Origin: an uncultured Fusobacteriaceae bacterium
GTDB lineage: Bacteria > Fusobacteriota > Fusobacteriia > Fusobacteriales > Fusobacteriaceae
Length of the DNA: 7,261 nucleotides
Reading direction: 5' to 3'
Assembly (NCBI GenBank): GCA_947072715.1
Contig: CAMTJB010000047.1
Location: forward strand, 1 to 7,261
The notes beneath the pieces are model-generated. The model did no database searches. It was not told where the DNA came from and saw only the letters and a program-made list of their open reading frames with translations. Each line of letters opens with the position of its first letter. Within the stretch, counting starts at the first letter, position 1. Both the position numbers and the translations under genes were made by a program. Below, in pieces: positions 1 through 6,142 of the stretch.

Positions 1-1174
1 GACCTGAGAACGATGATAGTGATTGCTCTATACTTTGCTCATCACCTATATCAGCATATACTCCATTAAACATACCAATACTACTCGATTCGTCTGCTGG
101 AACAGGTATTCCTGATAGTGCCATTACAGTTATTAATCCAGCCGTTTTTAAGGCTACAGTCTTTCCTCCTGTATTAGGACCTGTTATTAAAAGTGTATTG
201 TAATCTCTTCCTATTTCAAAAGTTAAAGGTACAACTTTATCTTTCCCTATAAGAGGATGTCTTGCATTATCTAATTTTAGATATTCTTTTATATTAATTG
301 CTGGAATATTATTTTTTTTATCTATTGAAAATATAGCCTTCGTATTTAAAAAATCTAGCTCTAACACAGCTTCTCCAACTCTTGCAATATCTTCACTGTG
401 TTCTCTTAATACTCCTGCTAATTTAAGAAGTATTCTTCTTATCTCATCTTTTTCCCTGATCTCTAACTCTTTCATCTTATTATTTAAAGATACAATGGCT
501 AGAGGCTCTATAAATACTGTTTGCCCACTTGATGATCTATCATGCTCTATCCCTTTTAAAACCCCTTTAAAATCCGATTTAATAGGTATTACGCTTCTTC
601 CATCACGAACAGTTAGAATTCTATCTTGAATGGCATTAGCGTAAGCTGGATTTGAGAATATCTCTTCAAATTTCTGTTTAATATTTGTATTTAAAACTTT
701 TTTATGAACTCTTAACTCTCTTAACTCTATAGAAGCATCATCTTTGATATTTTTTTCATTATCAACTGTTTTATTTATTAAGTCTTCAACTAATTTAACT
801 GGTTGAACTGTCTCAAATTTATTATTTAAATTTTTATACTTCTCTAATTCCTCAACTCTATTTTTAAAAACTCTTAAAACTCTCAAAGTTTGATTCAGTT
901 TCCATAACTCTTCTGGATCTAAATAATTTCCAACAATTTGAATCTTTCTATTGTAAATTGAAATATCATTTATACCTGTGGACTCAAATCCCCCATCAAA
1001 TTTTATTAAATCAATAAAATCCCTAACTACTTCTAACTCTCTAACTAAAGTACCGTAGTCTTTTATTGGTTCTAAATTTATAACTCTATTATAAACTGTT
1101 TCTGTAACACAATGCTGTGCTATCTCTTCTCTTAGTTTATCAAATTCCAAAACTGAATAACTGTGTTTATTCAT
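1..1174 (-). CDS. mutS2: Endonuclease MutS2, N-terminal half (cut by window edge)
   Basis: MutS2 is a homodimeric ATPase of the MutS superfamily. It lacks the mismatch-recognition domain; in Bacillus it acts on collided ribosomes, and elsewhere it has been tied to suppression of recombination. I translated 391 uninterrupted codons from the ATG at 1174-1172 to the left edge. Visible motifs are the core-domain signature HDRSSSGQTVFIEP (residues 211-224), ARHPLIG (304-310), the Walker A loop GPNTGGKT (332-339), and the ADIGDEQSIEQSLSSFSG Walker B/signature region (374-391). The distance from start to Walker A fits MutS2, not the much longer N-terminus of MutS. The usual C-terminal nuclease and Smr domains would lie outside the window, so whether the gene is intact cannot be judged. 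A GAGGCG ribosome binding site lies 6 nt upstream of the start. The gene diverges from rpmB. Confidence 0.95.
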   Translation of the reverse strand, partial: MNKHSYSVLEFDKLREEIAQHCVTETVYNRVINLEPIKDYGTLVRELEVVRDFIDLIKFDGGFESTGINDISIYNRKIQIVGNYLDPEELWKLNQTLRVLRVFKNRVEELEKYKNLNNKFETVQPVKLVEDLINKTVDNEKNIKDDASIELRELRVHKKVLNTNIKQKFEEIFSNPAYANAIQDRILTVRDGRSVIPIKSDFKGVLKGIEHDRSSSGQTVFIEPLAIVSLNNKMKELEIREKDEIRRILLKLAGVLREHSEDIARVGEAVLELDFLNTKAIFSIDKKNNIPAINIKEYLKLDNARHPLIGKDKVVPLTFEIGRDYNTLLITGPNTGGKTVALKTAGLITVMALSGIPVPADESSSIGMFNGVYADIGDEQSIEQSLSSFSG

Positions 1175-1223
1175 ACTTTTCGCCTCTTTTGCTTTTATTT
1201 ATTGTATATTATAGTTCACTTTC

Positions 1224-1252
1224 ATTATAACATATAGTTATGTAAAAATTAA
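1224..1252 (-). promoter_or_regulatory. mutS2 promoter, extended -10
   Basis: On the minus strand TGTTATAAT (1232-1224) is a perfect TGn-extended -10 box. The -35 region 17 bp upstream is weak (TTAATT, 1252-1247), as is usual when the extension is present. Transcription would start near 1217, giving a leader of about 43 nt before the mutS2 ATG. This is inferred from consensus matching only. Confidence 0.6.
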
Positions 1253-1292
1253 ATTACTTTATTTCAAAATAAAAGTTTCTTTTTCCTTTCAT

Positions 1293-1321
1293 TTCATTAT
1301 TTTTTCTTCCTTTGCTATAAT
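1293..1321 (+). promoter_or_regulatory. rpmB distal promoter (P1)
   Basis: TTCATT (1293-1298), a 17-bp spacer and TATAAT (1316-1321) preceded by TG at 1313-1314 make a sigma70-like promoter with an extended -10. Transcription would start near 1328, about 100 nt upstream of rpmB. The -35 box is poor, so the call rests mainly on the perfect -10. Confidence 0.5.
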
Positions 1322-1361
1322 GAAAAAATTCCTATTTTATGGAACTTATTATAAAAAAAAC

Positions 1362-1390
1362 TTGATTTTTTCCTAATATAGTGATAAAAT
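1362..1390 (+). promoter_or_regulatory. rpmB proximal promoter (P2)
   Basis: TTGATT (1362-1367), exactly 17 bp, then TAAAAT (1385-1390) with TG at 1382-1383. Transcription would start near 1397 and leave a leader of about 33 nt with a strong AGGAGGT site at 1414-1420. This is the better of two tandem rpmB promoters. The short leader leaves little room for a structured regulatory element. Confidence 0.7.
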
Positions 1391-1429
1391 AATCTGTAAT
1401 TTACGAAAAAAAAAGGAGGTGCTCATAGA

Positions 1430-1687
1430 ATGCAAAGATGTGAAATTTCTGGAAAAGGTATAACTTTTGGAAACCAAATCTCTCACTCACACAGAGTAAC
1501 TGGAAGAATTTGGAGACCAAACTTACAATCTACTAAAATCGTTATCAACGGAACTCCTGTTAAAGTTAAAGTTTGTACTAAAGTATTAAAAACTTTAAAA
1601 GGTGCTAATGATGTAGAGATTATGCAAATACTTAAAGCTAATGCTGCTAATCTAAGTGCTAGATTATCAAAAATATTAAGTAAGTAA
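1430..1687 (+). CDS. rpmB: 50S ribosomal protein L28
   Basis: L28 is a small protein of the large ribosomal subunit. The family pattern is plain: CEISGKG at residues 4-10, [20 protein letters not shown] (14-33), then VNGTP-like and [13 protein letters not shown] (46-58). At 85 residues it is longer than the roughly 62-residue L28 of Bacillus; the extra length is a basic helical tail from about residue 59. Zinc-binding members carry two CxxC pairs at the places where this protein has C4-E-I-S7 and C49-T-K-V52, so one cysteine of each pair is missing and zinc binding is unlikely. The ATG follows AGGAGGT by 9 nt. The gene stands alone as a single transcription unit with two promoters and its own terminator. 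An open frame on the opposite strand at this place is a shadow. Confidence 0.97.
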   Translation: MQRCEISGKGITFGNQISHSHRVTGRIWRPNLQSTKIVINGTPVKVKVCTKVLKTLKGANDVEIMQILKANAANLSARLSKILSK

Positions 1688-1723
1688 TTCTTTCTAAAAT
1701 CTTTTTTTAGATGTGAATACTGC

Positions 1724-1782
1724 ATAGCAAATAAAAAAAGACAAACTATTTAAAGTATGTCTTTTTTTATTTGCTATTTTTT
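1724..1782 (+). terminator. rpmB intrinsic terminator
   Basis: A perfect 20-bp stem pairs 1724-1743 with 1758-1777 around a 14-nt loop, and a T run follows to 1782. It starts 37 bp after the rpmB stop. The stem is A/T-rich, with seven A facing seven T. It is not followed by a T run in the minus direction, so it mainly serves rpmB. Confidence 0.85.
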
Positions 1783-1826
1783 GTTCAACGATTGTTTTGT
1801 AGAACTTTATCAATAAATTTATAAAA

Positions 1827-1867
1827 TAAAAAAAGAAGAGGTTATCAAACTTAAGTGATAACCTCTT
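1827..1867 (-). terminator. rpsR intrinsic terminator
   Basis: On the minus strand a 12-bp perfect stem (1867-1856 with 1847-1836, core AGAGGTTATCA) encloses an 8-nt loop. It is followed by C and seven T (1834-1828) and further T-rich sequence. It begins 7 bp after the rpsR stop and ends the rpsF-rpsR transcript, so the convergent rpmB and rpsR genes each have a dedicated terminator. Confidence 0.9.
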
Positions 1868-1874
1868 TTGCTTT

Positions 1875-2093
1875 CTACTTCTCTATTTTTGTATATGGAA
1901 TTAAAGCGATATTTCTTGCTCTTTTGATAGCTTTAGCAATCTTTCTTTGTAACTTAGCGTTAGCTCCAGTTACTCTAGAAGGATTAATCTTCCCCTTATC
2001 AGAAACAAATCTTTTTAAAAGATCTACATTTTTGTAATCGATCTCTTGTGCTTTAACTCTTAATTTAGCTCTTCTTCTTCTGAACTCTGCCAT
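1875..2093 (-). CDS. rpsR: 30S ribosomal protein S18
   Basis: S18 binds the small-subunit platform as a dimer with S6. The 72-residue length is typical. The family core is clear: [19 protein letters not shown] (residues 18-36), [20 protein letters not shown] (38-57) and [11 protein letters not shown] (58-68), after a basic RRRR start. There is no cysteine anywhere, so this is the zinc-free form of S18. The ATG follows a strong GAGGAGGAG site. The gene lies 51 bp downstream of rpsF with no promoter visible between them, which indicates co-transcription. No rplI follows; the transcript ends at a hairpin directly after the stop. The plus-strand frame at 1855-2037 is a shadow of this gene. Confidence 0.97.
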   Translation of the reverse strand: MAEFRRRRAKLRVKAQEIDYKNVDLLKRFVSDKGKINPSRVTGANAKLQRKIAKAIKRARNIALIPYTKIEK

Positions 2094-2144
2094 TTTCTAA
2101 CTCCTCCTCAAATTTTTTTAATAACGTCTCTTTTAGTTTCGTGA

Positions 2145-2429
2145 CTACGCTTGCTTAACGATGATATATCTCATTAACTCTTCAGTAATGTTAAGCTTTG
2201 TTTCAACTTCTGCTAATTTAGTTCCGTCAATTTCAAAAGTTGTTAAAACATAGAATCCAGTTTTTTTCTTATCGATTGGATAAGCTAACTTTCTCTCTCC
2301 CCATTTTTCAGATTTAAGAACGTTAGATCCTGCCTTTGTAAGTATAGTTGTTACTTTTTCAATTACAGTTTCTCTTCCCTCTTCTAAAATTGTTGGGTTG
2401 ATGATGAACATGATTTCATATTTTTTCAT
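2145..2429 (-). CDS. rpsF: 30S ribosomal protein S6
   Basis: S6 is a small-subunit platform protein that binds 16S rRNA as a heterodimer with S18. The 94-residue length is standard. Family motifs are YEIMFIINP (residues 4-12), the strand WGERKLAYPIDKKKTGFY (43-60) and NITEELMRYIIVK (80-92). The acidic C-terminal tail found in some S6 proteins is absent. The start follows GGAGGAGG by a short A/T stretch. It is the first gene of a two-gene operon with rpsR, driven by a strong promoter at 2494-2522. Many bacteria have ssb or priB between rpsF and rpsR; here the 51-bp gap holds only a ribosome binding site. Confidence 0.97.
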   Translation of the reverse strand: MKKYEIMFIINPTILEEGRETVIEKVTTILTKAGSNVLKSEKWGERKLAYPIDKKKTGFYVLTTFEIDGTKLAEVETKLNITEELMRYIIVKQA

Positions 2430-2488
2430 TTTAATACCTCCTCCCTATGGTTTTGGCCCGAAGAACTTTTTGCCTTCAAGCAGGGCAA
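2430..2488 (-). promoter_or_regulatory. rpsF 5' leader with possible S6:S18-type structure
   Basis: The predicted transcript starts near 2487 and runs about 58 nt to the rpsF ATG. It can form a hairpin TTGCC (2488-2484) with GGCAA (2474-2470). Alternatively GCCC (2486-2483) can pair with GGGC (2459-2456) around an inner GAAG/CTTC pairing. Leaders of rpsF in many bacteria bind the S6:S18 complex and repress the operon, mimicking the 16S site. The CCG triplet I remember as a mark of that motif is not visible here, so assignment to it is uncertain. Confidence 0.35.
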
Positions 2489-2515
2489 TATAGATTATAC
2501 CAAACTAATCTATAT
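2488..2515. repeat. 10-bp perfect inverted repeat over rpsF promoter
   Basis: ATATAGATTA (2488-2497) and TAATCTATAT (2506-2515) are exact inverted copies with an 8-bp spacer. The centre lies between the -10 and -35 boxes of the rpsF promoter, where a dimeric repressor could bind. As RNA it would form a hairpin in any read-through from the lipoprotein gene, but no T run follows, so it is not a standard terminator. Confidence 0.6.
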
Positions 2516-2522
2516 ATTTCAA
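2494..2522 (-). promoter_or_regulatory. rpsF-rpsR promoter
   Basis: On the minus strand TTGAAA (2522-2517), a 17-bp spacer and TATAAT (2499-2494) preceded by TGG make a strong promoter with an extended -10. Transcription would start near 2487. A perfect inverted repeat (2488-2515) covers the -10 and most of the spacer. Confidence 0.8.
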
Positions 2523-2555
2523 GTATTTTCTTTTATATAATGTCTTTTATTATTT

Positions 2556-2747
2556 CTAATCTTCTATTTCTTCTCCAATTTCTCCAGAAATTTTATCTTG
2601 AGCTTCTTGCGAATTATTTATAGAGTTCTCAAGGCTATCTACTTTTGTAGCTTCCTCAAACCTCTGTTTTTCTAAATTATCTATATTTGAACATCCTAAA
2701 AAAAATATACATAAAAATACACATATATAATTTAATATCTTTCTCAT
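2556..2747 (-). CDS. Small predicted lipoprotein
   Basis: I do not recognise this 63-residue protein. It starts MRK, then has a hydrophobic segment (residues 4-17, ILNYICVFLCIFFL), then FLGC with C19 as the likely lipidated residue. This reads as a signal peptidase II lipoprotein, although Phe at -3 and Leu at -2 are a poor fit to the usual lipobox. The mature part is about 45 residues, strongly acidic, rich in Glu, Asp, Asn and Ser, and probably helical; it ends GEIGEEIED. Two extra cysteines (C9, C13) lie in the signal segment. The ATG follows AGGAGGG by a normal distance. The gene sits 35 bp downstream of frr, probably as the last gene of the pyrH-frr transcript, and upstream of the rpsF promoter. 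No function can be given. A tiny peptide of another kind is possible, but the start site and lipobox support a real gene. Confidence 0.7.
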   Translation of the reverse strand: MRKILNYICVFLCIFFLGCSNIDNLEKQRFEEATKVDSLENSINNSQEAQDKISGEIGEEIED

Positions 2748-2756
2748 TAGAACCCT

Positions 2757-2771
2757 CCTAAAAAATTTAGG
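2757..2771 (-). promoter_or_regulatory. Small hairpin overlapping lipoprotein gene RBS
   Basis: On the minus strand CCTAAA-TTT-TTTAGG forms a 6-bp perfect palindromic stem with a 3-nt loop. Its 3' arm supplies the first AGG of the AGGAGGG ribosome binding site of the small lipoprotein gene. Pairing would partly mask that site. The stem is short and weak, so the effect may be slight. Confidence 0.35.
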
Positions 2772-2782
2772 AATATTTTTTA

Positions 2783-3343
2783 TTAAACTGTTGTAATCTC
2801 TTTTTCTTTTTTAGCTAATAACTCATCTATTAATTTGATAGTAGCATCAGTAAGTTTTTGAGAATCATCCTCAAATCTTTTTAAATCATCTTCACTGATT
2901 TCTCCATCTTTTTCTAATTTTCTTAAATGGTTATTTAAATCTTTTCTAACATTTCTAGCTGCAACTTTTCCAGATTCTGCTTCAGTTTTAGCAAATTTAA
3001 CATACTCTTTTCTTCTATCTGCAGTAAGTTCTGGAATCATAAGTCTAATTAATTTTCCATCGTTATTTGGAGTTAATCCTAAGTTTGATTGTTGAATTGC
3101 TTTTTCTATTTTTGGAATTACTGTCTTATCCCATGGATCTATAACTAACATTCTAGCTTCTGGAGCTGAAACGCTTCCTATTTGATTAAGTGGAGTATCT
3201 GACCCGTACATATCTACTTTTATTCCGTCTAACATTGCAACGTTAGCTCTTCCTGCTCTTATTGAAGCAAATTTCGCTTTTGTTGCTTCTACTGCTTTAT
3301 CCATTTTGTCTTTTGCGTCTACTATAAATTTCTTTGCTGGCAT
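2783..3343 (-). CDS. frr: Ribosome recycling factor (RRF)
   Basis: RRF works in the cytoplasm with EF-G to split post-termination ribosomes into subunits. At 186 residues it matches the usual family length of about 185. Signature stretches are IRAGRAN (residues 28-34, three-helix bundle domain I), TPLNQIGSVSAPEARML (50-66, domain II), SNLGLTPNNDGKLIRLMIPE (86-105) and LTADRRKEYVK (106-116), with the long C-terminal helices complete to the stop. The ATG is 7 nt after AAGGAG. It lies 29 bp after pyrH, the standard neighbour, and is evidently co-transcribed with it. No frameshift or missing motif is seen. A small lipoprotein gene follows at 35 bp with no terminator in the gap. Confidence 0.98.
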   Translation of the reverse strand: MPAKKFIVDAKDKMDKAVEATKAKFASIRAGRANVAMLDGIKVDMYGSDTPLNQIGSVSAPEARMLVIDPWDKTVIPKIEKAIQQSNLGLTPNNDGKLIRLMIPELTADRRKEYVKFAKTEAESGKVAARNVRKDLNNHLRKLEKDGEISEDDLKRFEDDSQKLTDATIKLIDELLAKKEKEITTV

Positions 3344-3372
3344 TTTTTTCTCCTTAATGTTTTATTTTTTTA

Positions 3373-4141
<769 letters not shown>

Positions 4142-4170
4142 TATAAAGGTTACTATATTCCTTTTTATAT

Positions 4171-4205
4171 TAAAATAAAAGTGGGAGATGCAAGCATTTC
4201 CCACT
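4171..4205 (-). terminator. rpsB-tsf operon terminator
   Basis: On the minus strand AGTGGGA (4205-4199) pairs with TCCCACT (4186-4180). The stem extends through one mismatch to ATGC/GCAT around a tiny loop, and TTTTATTTTA follows (4180-4171). It begins about 15 bp after the tsf stop. It separates tsf from pyrH, which are often run together in one unit in other bacteria. Confidence 0.85.
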
Positions 4206-4220
4206 CAAATATTGATTAAA

Positions 4221-5120
4221 TTAAGCTTGAGCTACTGCAGCTGCAACTTCTGCCGCGAAATCTACCTCTTCTTTTTCTATTCCGTCTCCAACTTTATATC
4301 TTCTGAAAGCTGTAACTTTAATGTCTCCTGCAAACTTCTCAACAGTTTCTTTGTTTTCAGCTTTAACAAATATTTGGTTAACTAAACAGTTATCCTCATA
4401 GAATTTGTTCATTTTTCCAACTAAGATCTTTTCGATGATTTGAGCAGGTTTTCCTTCAGCTTCTAATTGCTTTCTAGAAATTTCTTTTTCTCTCTCTAAG
4501 TCAGTTGTAGTAACTTCTGAAGCATCTAAGTAAGATGGATCCATAGCTGCTACGTGCATAGCGATATCTTTAGCTTTAACGATGTTAGCTTCTGTTGCTT
4601 CTCCAGTCATAGCTACGATAACTCCTAATTTTCCTCCAAGGTGGTTATATGTAGTTACAAATCCGTTCTCAACAGTTACTTTTTCGAATCTTCTTAAGTT
4701 CATGTTTTCACCGATTTTAGCGATTAAATCTGTTATAGCTTGAGCTACAGTTTTTCCTGCTGCATATTCAGTGTTGTTTAAATCTTCTACAGTTACAACA
4801 GCTGGGTTGTTTAAAGCTATAGAAACTAATTTAGCTCCAAACTCTTTGAACTCAGGGTTTTTAGCAACGAAATCTGTCTCAGAGTTAAACTCTAAAACGA
4901 TAGCTGATTTATTATCAGAAGTTATTCCTTCAAATATTAATCCTTCTGCTGCTACTCTTCCTGCTTTTTTAGCTGCTTTAGCTATACCTTTTTCTCTTAA
5001 TAAATCGATAGCTTTTTCGATGTCTCCACCCATTTCTATTAGTGCTTTTTTACAATCCATCATTCCAGCACCTGTTCTCTCTCTTAGTTCTTTTACTAAG
5101 CTAGCTGTAATTTCTGCCAT
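4221..5120 (-). CDS. tsf: Elongation factor Ts
   Basis: EF-Ts is the guanine nucleotide exchange factor that frees EF-Tu from GDP. The protein has 299 residues, close to the usual bacterial length. The N-terminal UBA-like domain shows [20 protein letters not shown] (residues 8-27), the family signature. The TDFV motif that reaches the EF-Tu nucleotide site is at 82-85 ([10 protein letters not shown]). The core continues through [10 protein letters not shown] and ends in an alanine-rich tail [11 protein letters not shown]. The ATG follows AGGAGG. It lies 102 bp downstream of rpsB, its conserved partner, and is followed by a terminator. The gap to rpsB has an 11-bp hairpin and a possible internal promoter. 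Plus-strand frames at 4188-4385 and 4771-5151 are shadows. Confidence 0.98.
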   Translation of the reverse strand: MAEITASLVKELRERTGAGMMDCKKALIEMGGDIEKAIDLLREKGIAKAAKKAGRVAAEGLIFEGITSDNKSAIVLEFNSETDFVAKNPEFKEFGAKLVSIALNNPAVVTVEDLNNTEYAAGKTVAQAITDLIAKIGENMNLRRFEKVTVENGFVTTYNHLGGKLGVIVAMTGEATEANIVKAKDIAMHVAAMDPSYLDASEVTTTDLEREKEISRKQLEAEGKPAQIIEKILVGKMNKFYEDNCLVNQIFVKAENKETVEKFAGDIKVTAFRRYKVGDGIEKEEVDFAAEVAAAVAQA

Positions 5121-5164
5121 TTTTAATCCTCCTAATTTTCTAAATTTCTAAATTTTTATTAGAT

Positions 5165-5194
5165 ATAATATGAAGAATTGAGTAACATTATCAA
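5165..5194 (-). promoter_or_regulatory. Possible internal tsf promoter
   Basis: On the minus strand TTGATA (5194-5189, in the loop of the hairpin), an 18-bp spacer and TATTAT (5170-5165) resemble a sigma70 promoter. There is no TG extension, unlike the better promoters in this window. In DNA this AT-rich, chance matches are common. Confidence 0.35.
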
Positions 5195-5205
5195 TTACTC
5201 AATTC
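5175..5205 (-). promoter_or_regulatory. rpsB-tsf intergenic hairpin
   Basis: An 11-bp perfect inverted repeat, GAATTGAGTAA at 5205-5195 paired with TTACTCAATTC at 5185-5175 on the minus strand, encloses a 9-nt loop. It starts 18 bp after the rpsB stop. No T run follows (TTCATATTATAT), so it is at most a partial terminator. It could also be an RNA stability or processing element that sets the S2 to EF-Ts ratio. Confidence 0.6.
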
Positions 5206-5222
5206 AAAATTTATTATTTAAA

Positions 5223-5960
5223 TTACTCTGCTGAACCTTCTTCTACGTTAATAGTTTCTGCTCCTGCAACTTCTTTACCTTGGTTTCCTTCTATTACAGC
5301 GTTAGCCATTACAGACGCGATTAATTTTACTGATCTGATAGCATCATCATTCGCTGGGATTGGGTAAGTAATTAAATCTGGATCAACATTTGTATCGATC
5401 ATAGCAAATACAGGAATTCCTAAGTTTGCTGCTTCTACAACTGCTAAAGTTTCTTTCTTAACGTCTACAATGAATATAGCAGCTGGAACATTTTCCATTG
5501 CTTTAATTCCTGATAAGTTTTTAGAAAGTTTTACTAACTCTTTTCTGAAGTTAGCTGCTTCTTTTTTAGTGTAAGCTGTATCTAAAGTTCCATCAGCTTC
5601 CATAGTTTCTAACTCTTTTAATCTAGCGATTCTAGCTTTTATTGTTTTGTAGTTAGTTAACATTCCACCTAACCATCTGTTGTTTACATAGTACATTCCA
5701 GATCTTTCAGCTTGCTCTTTTACTGCTTCTTGAGCTTGCTTTTTAGTTCCTACGAATAAAACTTTTCCACCTTCAGATGCGATAGTTCTTAATGCATCAT
5801 AAGCTACCTCTATTTTCTTTAAAGATTTGTGTAAATCGATTACATGAATCCCGTTTCTCTCTGTGAAAATATAAGGTTTCATTTTTGGATTCCATCTTTT
5901 TGCTTGGTGTCCGAAGTGAACTCCAGCTTCTAATAATTGTTTCATTGTTATAACTGCCAT
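5223..5960 (-). CDS. rpsB: 30S ribosomal protein S2
   Basis: S2 is a late-assembling small-subunit protein near the mRNA exit, needed with S1 for initiation. The 245-residue length is typical. Motifs in order: [14 protein letters not shown] (6-19), KRWNPKM (21-27), [13 protein letters not shown] (31-43), [12 protein letters not shown] (66-77), RWLGGMLTN (95-103) and [19 protein letters not shown] (189-207), plus an acidic tail ending EEGSAE. The start is the ATG 7 nt after AGGAGG; Met6 has no better site. It heads the rpsB-tsf operon. Upstream are a near-consensus promoter and a structured leader of about 114 nt, which suggests autogenous control of the kind known for S2 in gamma-proteobacteria. 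Confidence 0.98.
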   Translation of the reverse strand: MAVITMKQLLEAGVHFGHQAKRWNPKMKPYIFTERNGIHVIDLHKSLKKIEVAYDALRTIASEGGKVLFVGTKKQAQEAVKEQAERSGMYYVNNRWLGGMLTNYKTIKARIARLKELETMEADGTLDTAYTKKEAANFRKELVKLSKNLSGIKAMENVPAAIFIVDVKKETLAVVEAANLGIPVFAMIDTNVDPDLITYPIPANDDAIRSVKLIASVMANAVIEGNQGKEVAGAETINVEEGSAE

Positions 5961-5998
5961 TTTTTTCCTCCTGATTTCTTTTTATTTGGTTATTCTTC

Positions 5999-6061
5999 CA
6001 TCAATCTTAAAACTAAGCTATTCTCATCTAATAGAATCACCATGCTTAGAAACAATTGATG
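5999..6061 (-). ncRNA. Structured rpsB leader RNA (candidate S2 autoregulatory element)
   Basis: In the rpsB 5' leader, three nested stems stack into one long arm. P1 is CAUCAAU (6061-6055) with AUUGAUG (6005-5999). P2 is CUAAGC (6049-6044) with GCUUAG (6018-6013). P3 is AUUCU (6037-6033) with AGAAU (6024-6020) around an 8-nt loop AUUAGAUG. The loop between P1 and P2 is UGUUU on one side and UUUUAAG on the other; between P2 and P3 it is AUGGUG against a single A. No T run follows, so it is not a terminator. No anti-Shine-Dalgarno run is present, so any control would act through protein binding or RNA stability. Ribosomal protein leaders with asymmetric loops are typical sites of self-binding; S2 as the ligand is inferred from position. 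Confidence 0.6.
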
Positions 6062-6080
6062 TGCTTTTTAATAACAAACC

Positions 6081-6109
6081 ATTTTATCATTTTTTTTACT
6101 TAGTGTCAA
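6081..6109 (-). promoter_or_regulatory. rpsB-tsf promoter
   Basis: On the minus strand a perfect TTGACA (6109-6104), exactly 17 bp, and TAAAAT (6086-6081) preceded by TGA form the strongest promoter in the window, with an A-rich spacer. Transcription would start near 6074, giving a leader of about 114 nt. It starts 34 bp after the stop of the upstream unknown gene, where no terminator is seen. Confidence 0.9.
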
Positions 6110-6142
6110 TTGTTTTAGACTACATTCATTAAGTTTTTTGTA

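Noticed and set aside
1483..1725. 80-codon minus-strand frame opposite rpmB
   Set aside because: It lies antisense to L28, has no ribosome binding site of note and has no recognisable protein character.
1855..2037. 60-codon plus-strand frame with hydrophobic product
   Set aside because: It is antisense to rpsR; hydrophobic products are the usual artefact of reading lysine/arginine-rich genes backwards.
2757..2790. Terminator after frr
   Set aside because: The only hairpin is a 6-bp stem overlapping the next ribosome binding site, with no T run after it.
4188..4385. 65-codon plus-strand frame
   Set aside because: It is antisense to the 3' end of tsf and starts inside the tsf terminator.
4771..5151. 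126-codon plus-strand frame
   Set aside because: It is a full antisense shadow of the tsf N-terminal half; EF-Ts motifs on the other strand are unmistakable.
6110..6142. Terminator after the unknown 143-codon gene
   Set aside because: I found no inverted repeat followed by T in the minus direction; transcription probably reads into the rpsB promoter region.
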